DNA of 64,000 nucleotides, taken from Paraburkholderia sp. SG-MS1. GTDB lineage: Bacteria; Pseudomonadota; Gammaproteobacteria; Burkholderiales; Burkholderiaceae. Below, one piece after another: positions 10,070-18,107 of the stretch. The translations under genes and the position numbers were made by a program. Each line of letters opens with the position of its first letter. Position 1 is the first letter of the stretch. The stretch lies in the NCBI RefSeq assembly GCF_012275575.1, contig NZ_NPIH01000174.1:21655-85654 (forward strand), read 5' to 3'. The notes beneath the pieces are model-generated. The model was not told the origin of the DNA. It saw only the letters and a program-made list of their open reading frames with translations, and made no database searches.

Positions 10070-10820
10070 GCTCGCTCCCCAGGTAAGCGTCGATCACGGC
10101 CGGGTTCGCGCGAATCTCGGCAGGCGCGCCCTCGGCGATTTTCCTGCCGTAGTTCAGCACCATGATGCGGTCCGCGAGCTTCATGATCATGTTCATCTTG
10201 TGTTCGACGAGGCACACCGTCACGCCGTGTTTCACGAGCTTGCGGATCAGATCGGCGAGGCCTTCGGTCTCTTCGGGATTCACGCCGCCGGCGGGCTCAT
10301 CCAGCAGTATCAGGCTCGGCTCGGTGGCGAGCGCGAGCGCGACGGCCGCGCGTTTGCGTTCTTCCTGCGAAATGTCGCCAGCCATTCGCGCCGCGATCGC
10401 CGACAGGCCGACGAAGTCGAGCGCTTCACGCGCCTTGTCGCGGCAAATGCGTTGCTCCTGCTGCAGACGCCGCGAATGCGTGAGCACATCCCACAGCCCC
10501 GAGCGCGTGCGCAGACGGTGGCCGACGATCAGGTTGTCGAGCACGCTCGCGCGGTCGAACAGCGCGGTGGACTGGAACGTACGCGCGACGCCGAGCTGCG
10601 CCATCCGGTCGGCGCCGAGCTTGGTCACGTCCTCGCCTTTGAAGCGGATGCGGCCCGAGCTCGGCAGATGCGTGCCGCTGATCAGATTGAAGAAGGTGGT
10701 CTTGCCCGCGCCGTTCGGTCCGATGATCGCGTTGACCTTGCCGGCTTCGATGCGCGTGCTGACGTCGTCCACCGCGACGAGGCCGCCAAAGCGCTTGCTG
10801 AGCGATTCGATTTCAAGCAT
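10056..10820 (-). CDS. livG: ABC transporter ATPase, LivG type
   Basis: 254 residues starting [13 protein letters not shown]. Walker [10 protein letters not shown], the LivG-type insertion [21 protein letters not shown], signature [16 protein letters not shown] (a degenerate LSxGx motif usual in LivG subfamilies) and Walker [14 protein letters not shown]. The C-terminal tail [14 protein letters not shown] is family-typical. The ORF extends to 10910, but the ATG at 10820 overlaps the livM stop by 8 bp, the normal arrangement. Paired with LivF. Confidence 0.92.
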   Translation of the reverse strand: MLEIESLSKRFGGLVAVDDVSTRIEAGKVNAIIGPNGAGKTTFFNLISGTHLPSSGRIRFKGEDVTKLGADRMAQLGVARTFQSTALFDRASVLDNLIVGHRLRTRSGLWDVLTHSRRLQQEQRICRDKAREALDFVGLSAIAARMAGDISQEERKRAAVALALATEPSLILLDEPAGGVNPEETEGLADLIRKLVKHGVTVCLVEHKMNMIMKLADRIMVLNYGRKIAEGAPAEIRANPAVIDAYLGSEHAEV

Positions 10821-11835
10821 GACCGTCGCCTCCCGTGGGTTGGGGACGACGCGCGGCCATCGCACCGTCTGGCGCGGGCAGTGGAGTGCGCCGCAGCTGC
10901 CTCGCCTCAAACACGCCGACGATGCCGTTGGGCAAAAAGATCACCAGCAGAATCAGGATCGGCCCGAACACGACGAAGCGATACTCCTGCAGGAACTGCA
11001 GATACTGTGTGAGCCACGGAATGATCAGGGCGCCGAGCAGCGGACCCGCGAGCGTGCCGATACCGCCAACCAGCATGTACATGGTCATGTCGAACGTGTG
11101 CTCGACGCCCGCGAGGTCCGGGCCCAGAAAGCGCACGGCGCCCGCATACAGTCCGCCCGCGAGCCCCGCATACACGACCGACAGCACGAAGGCCAGCACC
11201 TTGTTGCGCATCAGGTTGATGCCGATCGATTGCGCGAGTCCATCGCTGTTGCGGATCGCCATGAAGGTGCGCCCGAGCAGCGAATCGACGATGCGATGCA
11301 TCAGCCACACGCCGAGCACGAGGAACGCGAACACCAGGTAGTACAGCGCGCGAGGATTCTCGAACGAGACGATGCCGAAACCCGAAGGAGCCGGAATACC
11401 GATGATGTCCGCCACGCCGTGCGTGAGACCATCCCACTTCTCGATCACGAGAAACATGATGTAGCCGACACACAGCGTGAAGATCGAAAAGTAATGGCCG
11501 CGCAGGCGCAGCGACACGAGTCCGATCAGCGCGCCGAGCACCGCGACCACCACGCCGGCCGCGACGAACGCGAGCCAGAACGGCACCTGATGATCGACTG
11601 TCAGAATGCCGACCGTGTACGCACCCACCGCCATGAAGCTGCCGTGCGCGAGATTGAACTGGCCGGTGTAGCCGGTGATCAGATTCAGCCCGACGGTGGC
11701 CAGCGCGAAGATGTACGCGGTGGACATGACGGTGAGCATGTAGTCGTTGACGGCGGCGAAGGGGAACAGCAACCCGAGCACGAACAGCAGCGTCCATCCC
11801 CGTTTGCCCTCGAATGGTTTCATGAGTGAGTTCAT
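10813..11835 (-). CDS. livM: ABC transporter permease, LivM type
   Basis: 340-residue integral membrane protein with about 9 hydrophobic segments and the family signature GHYFSIFTLCVGYIMF and GRTFMAIRNSDGLAQSIGINL, the cytoplasmic coupling loop that contacts the ATPase. The ATG at 11835 overlaps the livH stop as ATGA (4 bp). It forms the translocation pore with LivH. The C-terminal tail after GVFEARQLRR is short and charged. Confidence 0.92.
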   Translation of the reverse strand: MNSLMKPFEGKRGWTLLFVLGLLFPFAAVNDYMLTVMSTAYIFALATVGLNLITGYTGQFNLAHGSFMAVGAYTVGILTVDHQVPFWLAFVAAGVVVAVLGALIGLVSLRLRGHYFSIFTLCVGYIMFLVIEKWDGLTHGVADIIGIPAPSGFGIVSFENPRALYYLVFAFLVLGVWLMHRIVDSLLGRTFMAIRNSDGLAQSIGINLMRNKVLAFVLSVVYAGLAGGLYAGAVRFLGPDLAGVEHTFDMTMYMLVGGIGTLAGPLLGALIIPWLTQYLQFLQEYRFVVFGPILILLVIFLPNGIVGVFEARQLRRTPLPAPDGAMAARRPQPTGGDGHA

Positions 11836-12695
11836 GACGCGCGCAGTCCTCTGGCGAAGAGCCCCTGAGGACGAACCGACAGAATCACCACCAGCAGCAC
11901 GAAAGCGATGATGTCCTTGTAGTCGGTCGAGATATAGAACGCGCCGAAGCTCTCCGCCATGCCGATGATCAGCCCGCCCACGATCGCACCCGGCACGCTG
12001 CCCATGCCGCCGAGAATGATGATCACGAAGGCCTTCAGGATCACCAGCTGGCCCATCGCCGGATAGACCAGGTTGATCGGCGCGTAGAGCGTGGCGGCCA
12101 CCGCGGCCAGCAGGCCGGAGATGCCGAACGTGAGCATGGTCACCTTGTTCGCGTCGATGCCCATCAGCGACGCGCCTTCGCGGTCCTGCGCCATCGCGAT
12201 GATGCTCGAGCCGATCACCGTGAATCTGAGGAACAGTTGCAGCAGCACCACCAGCGCGAACGCGGCGCCGATGATCAGAAGGCGCTGCAACGGCGCGCTT
12301 ACGCCGCCCAGTTCGACGATGCCCGCATAAGGCGTCGGCATGCGGTGAAAGTCGGCGCCCCAGATGGCTTGCGCGCCGGCTTCGAGAAAGAGGAGCAGGC
12401 CGATCGCGGCGATCATCGGATGCAGTTCGGAGGACTTGCGCAGCGGATGGAACACGAGGCGCTCGGCGAGAATCGCGAGCAGCGCGACCGCGAGGCCGGC
12501 GCCGAGCATCGCGAGCCAGTAGTTCAGGCCGAGCCGGTTCATCAGGTAGAACGACACGAATGCGCCGACCATGTAGAAAGCGCCATGCGCGAAGTTCGGC
12601 ACGGCGAGAATGCCGTAGACCAGCGTGAGGCCGAGCGCGACGAGGCTGTAAATGCCGCCGAGCGTCAACCCGTTGAGGACCTGCTGCAAGAACAT
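11832..12695 (-). CDS. livH: ABC transporter permease, LivH type
   Basis: 287 residues, about 8 membrane segments. The N-terminus MFLQQVLNGLTLGGIYSLVA is diagnostic for LivH, and the EAA-like loop is DREGASLMGIDANKVTMLTFGIS. First gene of the five-gene operon livHMGF plus binding protein. The ATG at 12695 was chosen by alignment to the family start; an in-frame GTG lies 6 bases upstream. Transcription probably starts about 187 bp upstream, from the promoter at 12889-12918. Confidence 0.92.
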   Translation of the reverse strand: MFLQQVLNGLTLGGIYSLVALGLTLVYGILAVPNFAHGAFYMVGAFVSFYLMNRLGLNYWLAMLGAGLAVALLAILAERLVFHPLRKSSELHPMIAAIGLLLFLEAGAQAIWGADFHRMPTPYAGIVELGGVSAPLQRLLIIGAAFALVVLLQLFLRFTVIGSSIIAMAQDREGASLMGIDANKVTMLTFGISGLLAAVAATLYAPINLVYPAMGQLVILKAFVIIILGGMGSVPGAIVGGLIIGMAESFGAFYISTDYKDIIAFVLLVVILSVRPQGLFARGLRAS

Positions 12696-12888
12696 ATCCA
12701 CGCTTGGACACCCTCCAGCGAGGCGCATCGTGCGAGCCTGGCCCCTCGTTCAGGGACTGCCGCGCGAGCCGCCATACTTGCGGACGGGACAAGCGCCGCT
12801 GCTCGAACCAGACGACACTTGCCAACGGTTGAAAAAACGCGCCTCGACGACGCGGACTTCTGAACGCGATGGGTGGTGGTGCGAAAGG

Positions 12889-12952
12889 AATTTGGCACGA
12901 GCGTTCGCTTTGCGTCAATAGGGTTTTGCATGCGATCGTTCTGCATTGCAGA
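12889..12952 (-). promoter_or_regulatory. liv operon promoter with upstream CTGC palindrome
   Basis: On the minus strand: a perfect 13-bp palindrome TCTGCATTGCAGA (12940-12952), then 21 bp, TTGACG (-35, 12913-12918), an 18-bp spacer and CAAATT (-10, 12889-12894). The same order and spacing recur upstream of the porin gene at 15390-15452, and bases around -10 and -35 are conserved. The palindrome centre would fall near -64, a class I activator position. Apart from this and the aldolase promoter, the 12696-13142 gap shows nothing else. Confidence 0.6.
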
Positions 12953-13055
12953 TTTTTAGGGAAGTCACTTAGGCAACTGGGGCGCGTATCCGGGATGGCT
13001 CAAGGGTCAATGTAACGAGGGATATGCGGCTCGATCGTGCAATCAGCAGGACCGC

Positions 13056-13095
13056 TTGACTTTGATTTCTCCGCGCCACTATTCTGCAATGCAGT
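13056..13095 (+). promoter_or_regulatory. aldolase promoter overlapped by a second CTGC palindrome
   Basis: TTGACT (13056-13061), 18 bp, TATTCT (13080-13085) forms a plausible promoter 58 bp before the aldolase start. The near-palindrome TCTGCAATGCAGT (13083-13095) covers the -10 end, so a bound protein could repress this gene while acting from a distance on the divergent liv promoter. It is 143 bp from the liv-proximal copy. Confidence 0.5.
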
Positions 13096-13142
13096 TGTGT
13101 CAACACTTCCACGCCGCACCTTTGTTCCCATGAAGGTCACTC

Positions 13143-13910
13143 ATGAATCCAGCACTCGACATTCCCAGCGTTCGTCACATGGTGTCGCCAGAAGAATGGC
13201 AAGCCCGCGTCGACCTCGCGGCTGCGTATCGATTGGTTGCGCTATTCGGTTGGGACGATCTGGTGTTCACGCATATTTCGGCGCGCGTGCCGGGGCACGA
13301 GCACGAGTTTCTGATCAATCCGTACGGCCTTTTCTTCGAGGAGATCACCGCGTCGAGCCTCGTCAAGGTGGATCACGAGGGGCGCCCGGTCATGCAGACG
13401 GCCTTCGACGTGAATCCCGCGGGCTTCGTCATTCATAGCGCCGTGCACGAGGCCCGGCCCAACGTGAATTGCGTGCTGCACACGCATACCGCGTATGGCG
13501 TGGCCGTCGCGGCGCAGCAGGACGGTCTGCTGCCGCTGTCGCAGCAGTCGGGCTTCGTGCTGACGAACCTCGCGTATCACGACTACGAAGGCGTCGCGTT
13601 GCGGGACGCCGAGAAGGCGAGGCTCGTCGCCGATCTCGGCAGCGCCAATTACATGATGCTGCGCAATCATGGCTTGTTGAGCTGCGGTCGTTCGGTCGCC
13701 GAAGCATTTCAGGCGATGTATCTGTTCGAAACGTCGTGCCGGATTCAGATTCTCGCGCAGGCAGGCGGCAGGCTGATCGAGGTGCCGCAGTCGATCATCG
13801 CGACGATGGGCGAGCAGGCGCGCGAAGTGAGTAAAGGCAAGGGCGCCGATCTGGTGTGGCCTGGTTTGCTGCGTCGTCTGATGCGGCGCAATCCGGGCTT
13901 CGACCAGTAG
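13143..13910 (+). CDS. class II aldolase/adducin family protein
   Basis: 255 residues. The zinc-binding set of class II aldolases is present: a histidine pair in LHTHTAYGV (His113, His115), a third in LRNHG (His176), and Glu103 in the VHEARPN segment. The family includes L-fuculose-phosphate aldolase, ribulose-5-phosphate epimerase and decarboxylating or non-sugar members. The VSPEEWQARVDLAAAYRL...WDDLVFTHISAR start is shared by a large group of Burkholderiales proteins of unknown substrate. It diverges from the liv operon and shares its operator type, so it probably processes what that transporter brings in. Confidence 0.85.
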   Translation: MNPALDIPSVRHMVSPEEWQARVDLAAAYRLVALFGWDDLVFTHISARVPGHEHEFLINPYGLFFEEITASSLVKVDHEGRPVMQTAFDVNPAGFVIHSAVHEARPNVNCVLHTHTAYGVAVAAQQDGLLPLSQQSGFVLTNLAYHDYEGVALRDAEKARLVADLGSANYMMLRNHGLLSCGRSVAEAFQAMYLFETSCRIQILAQAGGRLIEVPQSIIATMGEQAREVSKGKGADLVWPGLLRRLMRRNPGFDQ

Positions 13911-13952
13911 CCGCCGACGCGTAGGCGCGAGCGGGCGCACACATGACGCGAA

Positions 13953-13970
13953 GCGCCGCTCACGCGGCGC
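13953..13970. terminator. hairpin between convergent aldolase and porin genes
   Basis: GCGCCGC / GCGGCGC, a perfect 7-bp stem with a TCAC loop, in the 113-bp gap between the two stop codons. No T-run. Confidence 0.45.
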
Positions 13971-14023
13971 ACCGGTCAACGTCGGTTGGTCTCAAGCAGA
14001 GCGCCTCGACCGCCGCGCCCTTG

Positions 14024-15115
14024 CTAGAACGTGTGACGGATGCCGACATTCACACCGGCCGTCGTGCCCGTCGGCAGGTTCAGCGCGTTGTTGACCGACA
14101 GCCCGTTGTGCATGCCGCCATGATTGGTCACGAAGCCGACCTGTCCATAGGTCACGGTCGCCTTCGACAGCGAATAGGTCAGCCCTGTCGACGCCAGCAC
14201 CGAGTTGTTCGACGATTCGTTCGCGTCGCGCGTGACCCATACGCCCGCGTCGACATTCAACGCCGGCGTGATCCGATAGCTCGCGCCGCCTGAATAGACG
14301 CGATTGTTGAACGAGCCCGCGACCTTGTACTGCACGTACGACGCTTTCACCGTCAGGTCATTGAACACGTAGCTCGCGCCGATCGCCCGGCCGTTGAATT
14401 CGACTACGCTCGGCACCGGGATCGACGCCGCGCTGCCGCCGGCATTGCCGCTGTAGAGCGCGGCATCGACGGTTAGCGGACCGAGGTGATAGCGCAGACT
14501 GGCCGAATATTGGCGGCCGGCCTGGAAATCGCCGGCTGCGCCGCCGAGCGCCAGCATCGCGCTGGCTTGCAGACCGGCGATCTCCGGCGACGTGTACGAA
14601 ATGCCGTTGGGGTTGAAGAGGCCGGTCACATAGACATTGTTCAGGTAGGTGACGAGACCGCTGCCGAAGTACGCCATATCGCGCGGATCGAAGTCGTACA
14701 CCGCGAGGAAGAACGGCGAGAACTGCAAGCCCGCCTTGACCGTGCCGAAGCGGCTTTCCACGCCAACATAGGCGAGGCGGCCGAACAGGTTGTCGTTCGA
14801 ATTACCGAGCGCGCCGGTGGCGACGCTGATGCCGCTTTCCAGCTGAAAGATCGCCCGCATGCCGCCGCCGAGATCTTCTGCGCCGCGCATGCCGAAGCGC
14901 GATCCGGACAGGCCGCTGTCGGTGAACGAGTACTGATGGCCAGCACTCTGGCCGGTTGCCGGGTCGAGCGTTTTGTTGGTGTACAGGAGCGACGCGTCGA
15001 CGATACCGTACAGCGTGACGCTGCTTTGCGCGTAGGCCCCTTGGGGCAAGCCCACCGCGCATGCACCCATCAATCCGAGAATGACGCCAATCCGATTACG
15101 ATGACTTGCCGGCAT
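14024..15115 (-). CDS. Gram-negative trimeric porin
   Basis: 363-residue outer-membrane porin of the Burkholderia OpcP/Omp38 class. Signal peptide ends ...PQGAYAQSS; the mature protein starts SVTLYGIVDASLLY, the hallmark first strand. Further motifs are SRFGMRGAEDLGGGMRAIFQLESG and the terminal strand TAGVNVGIRHTF ending in Phe, as needed for outer-membrane assembly. Its promoter region duplicates the architecture of the liv promoter, so it is probably the outer-membrane entry for the same substrate. Confidence 0.92.
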   Translation of the reverse strand: MPASHRNRIGVILGLMGACAVGLPQGAYAQSSVTLYGIVDASLLYTNKTLDPATGQSAGHQYSFTDSGLSGSRFGMRGAEDLGGGMRAIFQLESGISVATGALGNSNDNLFGRLAYVGVESRFGTVKAGLQFSPFFLAVYDFDPRDMAYFGSGLVTYLNNVYVTGLFNPNGISYTSPEIAGLQASAMLALGGAAGDFQAGRQYSASLRYHLGPLTVDAALYSGNAGGSAASIPVPSVVEFNGRAIGASYVFNDLTVKASYVQYKVAGSFNNRVYSGGASYRITPALNVDAGVWVTRDANESSNNSVLASTGLTYSLSKATVTYGQVGFVTNHGGMHNGLSVNNALNLPTGTTAGVNVGIRHTF

Positions 15116-15389
15116 GCTGCGTGTCTCCTTGTTTTTTGAAATCGACTGAACGGTGAATGCGGCGGGTGCTGCACGGTTCTCGCGACCTTCGTTTCTTCAC
15201 GGCCTGTCTGGCGTGGCAATGTCGACGGATGACAATGTGCCTTCGCAAACTGATCAGGGATGCGAACTATTCGCCTCGCGGGTATGCGCCCGAGTTGAAT
15301 GCGGCTCGCCTGCGGGCTGACAAATTGCGGATCGGGCCGACGCTATGGCGCATTCATTGATTGCGTGCTTGCTCACGGAATGCACGCGC

Positions 15390-15452
15390 AATTTGGCACG
15401 ACCGTTCGTTCGATGTCAACCGGGGAAATCAGGAGTTGGTCTGCCATGCAGG
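15390..15452 (-). promoter_or_regulatory. porin promoter with upstream CTGC palindrome
   Basis: On the minus strand: CTGC-N3-GCAG palindrome (within 15440-15452), 20 bp, perfect -35 TTGACA (15414-15419), 18-bp spacer, -10 CAAATT (15390-15395). Spacing matches the liv promoter almost base for base. The -10/-35 region is about 270 bp from the porin start, implying a long leader of about 265 nt in which I saw no known riboswitch. Confidence 0.6.
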
Positions 15453-15572
15453 CCAAAATAGGGAAAACACCTAACCCGCACCGTGAACCGTATTTTTCAG
15501 ATAAGCGCTTGTCCGAAGGGAAACAGATCGAACAGTAAGATTTGAATCACGAGCAAAGCTGCTATTTTTTAG

Positions 15573-15587
15573 TTCTGCATTGCAGAA
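15573..15587. promoter_or_regulatory. distal CTGC palindrome, perfect 15-mer
   Basis: TTCTGCATTGCAGAA, a perfect 15-bp palindrome with one central base. It lies 134 bp beyond the porin-proximal copy, echoing the 143-bp pair in the liv/aldolase gap. It is 244 bp upstream of the DUF4148 gene, so it could also act on that gene. Confidence 0.55.
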
Positions 15588-15830
15588 TTTACGTGAGAGC
15601 AAGGTGGAGATCATTGAACGAGGTTGGTTCGCTATCATTTCCTCTCCCATCTGACAACTGGACACTGACGCTGCGACGCGACATTCGCCAGATGCAATCA
15701 CGCCGTTTGCCTGTAAGCTTTAACCGGCGAGCCCATGCCGAACGAAGATCGCGTGCGACTCGCCGTCGTGAACGAAAACTCGCAGACTGCCTTCAATGCT
15801 ATTGCCAACTTTCCAGAGGGAATATTTGTT

Positions 15831-16136
15831 ATGAAGAGCATTGCCATTAAACGAATCATGCTTGGGGTTTCGGTCATCGCCATGGTGGCAGGCGGCATTC
15901 CGCTCGCCTCGGCACAGAACACCGGCGACGCGTCGGCTGCGCCGGCCGATGCGGCCACGACGCCGGCAAAGCCGACCAAAGCCGAGCGCAAGGCGGCACG
16001 CAAGCAGGCGCGCGCCAAGAAGAACGCCGAGTTGAAGAAGCTCGAAGACGCGGGCTATCAGCCGGCCGCGAACGACCCGAACTATCCGGCCAAGCTGCAG
16101 CAGGCCGAGAAGAAGGCCGCAGGCGCAAGCCAGTAA
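15831..16136 (+). CDS. secreted DUF4148-type small basic protein
   Basis: 101 residues. Signal peptide MKSIAIKRIMLGVSVIAMVAGG...ASAQN, an Ala/Pro/Thr-rich linker, a Lys/Arg/Ala-rich helix (TKAERKAARKQARAKKN), then the DUF4148-like end LEDAGYQPAANDPNYPAKLQQAEKK. Such proteins are abundant in Burkholderia and are thought to be periplasmic; function unknown. I chose the ATG at 15831, at the signal peptide, over the in-frame one at 15735. The preceding gap from 15116 holds the porin promoter and distal palindrome and nothing else I can identify. Confidence 0.75.
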   Translation: MKSIAIKRIMLGVSVIAMVAGGIPLASAQNTGDASAAPADAATTPAKPTKAERKAARKQARAKKNAELKKLEDAGYQPAANDPNYPAKLQQAEKKAAGASQ

Positions 16137-16172
16137 GCGGTCAAGCAAACGCCCGGCGCGACGCAGTCTCCG

Positions 16173-16290
16173 TTCAGCGCGCGCTGAGCGTCTCAACCAG
16201 CAAGTCGACGAAGGCTTTCACCCGCGCCGTCGTCTGCAACTGCTGCGGATTCAGCGCGTCAATATCGGCGCCCGCTGTGCCGGTAGTCGG
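16173..16290 (-). pseudogene. C-terminal fragment of a LysR-type regulator
   Basis: Reading from about 16290 down to the TGA at 16173 gives a short frame ending DIDALNPQQLQTT...RVKAFVDLLVETLSAR, which matches the last ~30 residues of LysR effector domains (usual pattern ...RVRAFVDFLVE). No helix-turn-helix part or further effector domain can be found upstream, where the repeat region begins. A decayed gene. Confidence 0.55.
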
Positions 16291-16556
16291 ACATCGGCGA
16301 GACACGCCGCGGTATCACACTCCGTCGCATCGGAATTCCCGGAAACTGGCTGACTCCCGATAGAGAAATTGCCGTTTGAATTTCCGGGCAACTGAAATCA
16401 ATCGTTTCTGCAGCGCGCGCCGCGCCCCGCTTTTGCCTCCCCGCGCCATGCGTATCTGCTTTGATGCGACATCCCCGCCATGCCCAGGCAACACCCGCCA
16501 AACCCTTGCTCCATAAGCCTGCCGCGACCACAAGGCAGCCTGCGCGCGCCTCCAGG

Positions 16557-16583
16557 TGTCGCATTTCCTCATGTGGTTGTCGC
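16557..16583. promoter_or_regulatory. tandem TGTCGC half-sites (GbdR-type) upstream of choV
   Basis: TGTCGC at 16557-16562 and again at 16578-16583, start-to-start 21 bp, i.e. two helical turns. The layout TGTCGC-N8-AT-N5-TGTCGC matches the half-site arrangement of the AraC/GATase1 regulator ArgR of Pseudomonas aeruginosa (TGTCGC-N8-AA-N5, tandem). It lies 345 bp upstream of choV; removing the 245-bp tandem repeat between them would leave about 100 bp, like the other copies. Confidence 0.6.
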
Positions 16584-16631
16584 AAATAGTCGGCAACGCG
16601 CACTTTTTTCTGGCAACTATGTATGCACAGC

Positions 16632-16648
16632 GCGGACGGTACGTCCGC
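16632..16648. repeat. perfect 17-bp palindrome
   Basis: GCGGACG-GTA-CGTCCGC. It lies just left of the 102-bp repeat array in the 16137-16928 gap; it may be a stem of the same kind of element, a terminator or an operator. Confidence 0.5.
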
Positions 16649-16671
16649 CACGCCAGCAGCTTCGTGCATGC

Positions 16672-16916
16672 GGACCGGACTAAGCGTTTTGCATGGGACC
16701 AGAGTAGCGCGCTGAAGCGCGGGCTCTGGTCGACAGCTAAAGCGCCAAGTCCGGTCGACACCCATAAAGGATGGGACCGGACTAAGAGCTTTGCATGGGA
16801 CCAGAGTAGCGCGCTGAAGCGCGAACTCTGGTCGACAGCTAAAGCGCCAAGTCCGGTCGACACCCGTGAAGGATGGGACCGGACTAAGCGCTAAAGCGCC
16901 AAGTCCGGTCGACACA
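16672..16916 (+). repeat. 102-bp tandem stem-loop repeat, two full and one deleted copy
   Basis: Copies begin at 16672, 16774 and 16876 (period 102 bp). Each full unit has an outer stem GACCGGACT / AGTCCGGTC (16673-16681 with 16748-16756 in copy 1) enclosing an inner stem GACCAGAG / CTCTGGTC (16697-16704 with 16724-16731). The third copy lacks the inner stem and keeps only the outer arms, ending 12 bp before the choV start. Long minus-strand ORFs through the array are artefacts of it. It looks like a mobile, palindromic intergenic repeat that expanded in the choV leader. Confidence 0.85.
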
Positions 16917-16928
16917 GGAGAGCGTTCA

Positions 16929-18107
16929 ATGAATTCCCCGAAAGTCGTGGTCGAAGGCCTGTGCAAGGTGTTCGGCTCCAGTCCGAAAGAGGCGCTCGCC
17001 ATGCTGGCGGCCGGCGCAACCAAAGAGGATGTCTTTGCGCGCACCGGTCAGATCGTCGGCGTCCACAACGTCTCGTTCGACGTGAAGGAAGGCGAGATCT
17101 TCGTGCTCATGGGCCTCTCCGGCTCCGGCAAGTCGACGCTGATCCGTCTGATCAATCGGCTGGTCGAACCGACGGCGGGCAAGGTGCTGATCGACGGCCG
17201 GGACGTGGCGAGCGTGCCGCGCTCGGAACTCATCGCGCTGCGCCGCAAGGACATGAGCATGGTGTTCCAGTCGTTCGCGCTGATGCCGCAGCGCACTGTG
17301 CTCTCCAACGCCGCGTTCGGACTCGAAGTGGCGGGCGTCGGCCGCAAGGAACGCGAAACCCGCGCGATGACCGTGCTCGAGCAGGTCGGCCTCGCGCCGT
17401 TCGCGGAAAAGCTGCCGGCCCAACTTTCGGGCGGCATGCAGCAGCGCGTCGGCCTCGCGCGAGCGCTTGCAGTCAACCCGTCGCTGATGATCATGGACGA
17501 AGCGTTCTCCGCGCTCGATCCGCTCAAACGCAAGGAAATGCAGAACGTGCTGCTCGAATTGCAACGCGAGCAGCAGCGCACCATCCTGTTCGTGTCGCAC
17601 GATCTGGAAGAGGCGATGCGCATCGGCACCCGCATCGCGATCATGGAAGGCGGCCGGGTCGTGCAGATCGGCACGCCGCAGGAAATCATCACGAATCCCG
17701 CCGACGATTACGTGCGCGCGTTCTTCGAAGGCATCGACACGAGTCGCTACCTGACCGCGGGCGATCTGATGCAGACCGACGCCGTGCCGCTCATGCAGCA
17801 CTCCCCGCAGATCGATGCGTCGAGCGTCGCGGCCACGCTCAACGGCAGCGCCGACTACGCGTTCGTGCTCGACAGCGAACGCAGGATTCGCGGCTTCGTG
17901 TGCCGCGATGCGCTCGGCAGCGCATCGCCGCAGCTCAACCAGATCGAGTGCATCGGCCGCGGCACGCCGCTTGACGATGTAGTCGAACGCGTGGTGGCGA
18001 GCCGCGCGCCGCTGCCGGTCGTCGAAGCAGACGGCTCTTACTGTGGTTCGGTCAACAAGACGAATGTGCTGAACGTTCTCACGCGCCATCGAGGCTCCCA
18101 TGTCTGA
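16929..18107 (+). CDS. choV: choline/quaternary-amine ABC transporter ATPase
   Basis: 392-residue ProV-type ATPase. It has the long N-terminal region of this class (EALAMLAAGATKEDVFARTG), Walker A GLSGSGKST (62-70), signature LSGGMQQRVG (166-175), Walker B LMIMDEA (186-192), and a C-terminal pair of reduced CBS-like modules, from about residue 275 (SRYLTAGDLMQTDAVPLM), as in ProV/ChoV. It powers import of choline and related betaines with ChoW. The ATG at 16929 follows CAGGAGAGCGTTCA. First gene of choV-choW-gbdR-like-choX; the choW start overlaps its end by 8 bp. Confidence 0.92.
   Translation: MNSPKVVVEGLCKVFGSSPKEALAMLAAGATKEDVFARTGQIVGVHNVSFDVKEGEIFVLMGLSGSGKSTLIRLINRLVEPTAGKVLIDGRDVASVPRSELIALRRKDMSMVFQSFALMPQRTVLSNAAFGLEVAGVGRKERETRAMTVLEQVGLAPFAEKLPAQLSGGMQQRVGLARALAVNPSLMIMDEAFSALDPLKRKEMQNVLLELQREQQRTILFVSHDLEEAMRIGTRIAIMEGGRVVQIGTPQEIITNPADDYVRAFFEGIDTSRYLTAGDLMQTDAVPLMQHSPQIDASSVAATLNGSADYAFVLDSERRIRGFVCRDALGSASPQLNQIECIGRGTPLDDVVERVVASRAPLPVVEADGSYCGSVNKTNVLNVLTRHRGSHV

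Noticed and set aside
12889..12906. Plus-strand TTGGCACGA-N-CGTTCG read as a sigma-54 promoter, also at 15390
   Set aside because: The -12 element would be TTCG in place of TTGC in both copies. On the minus strand the same bases form well-spaced -35/-10 elements facing the liv and porin genes, which explains the conservation better.
15735..15830. N-terminal extension of the DUF4148 protein
   Set aside because: The signal peptide begins at 15831; the extension is not family-like.
16259..17044. Minus-strand ORFs with repeated GLGALAVDQS-like segments
   Set aside because: They are translations of the 102-bp tandem stem-loop repeat, with no ribosome site or known domain.
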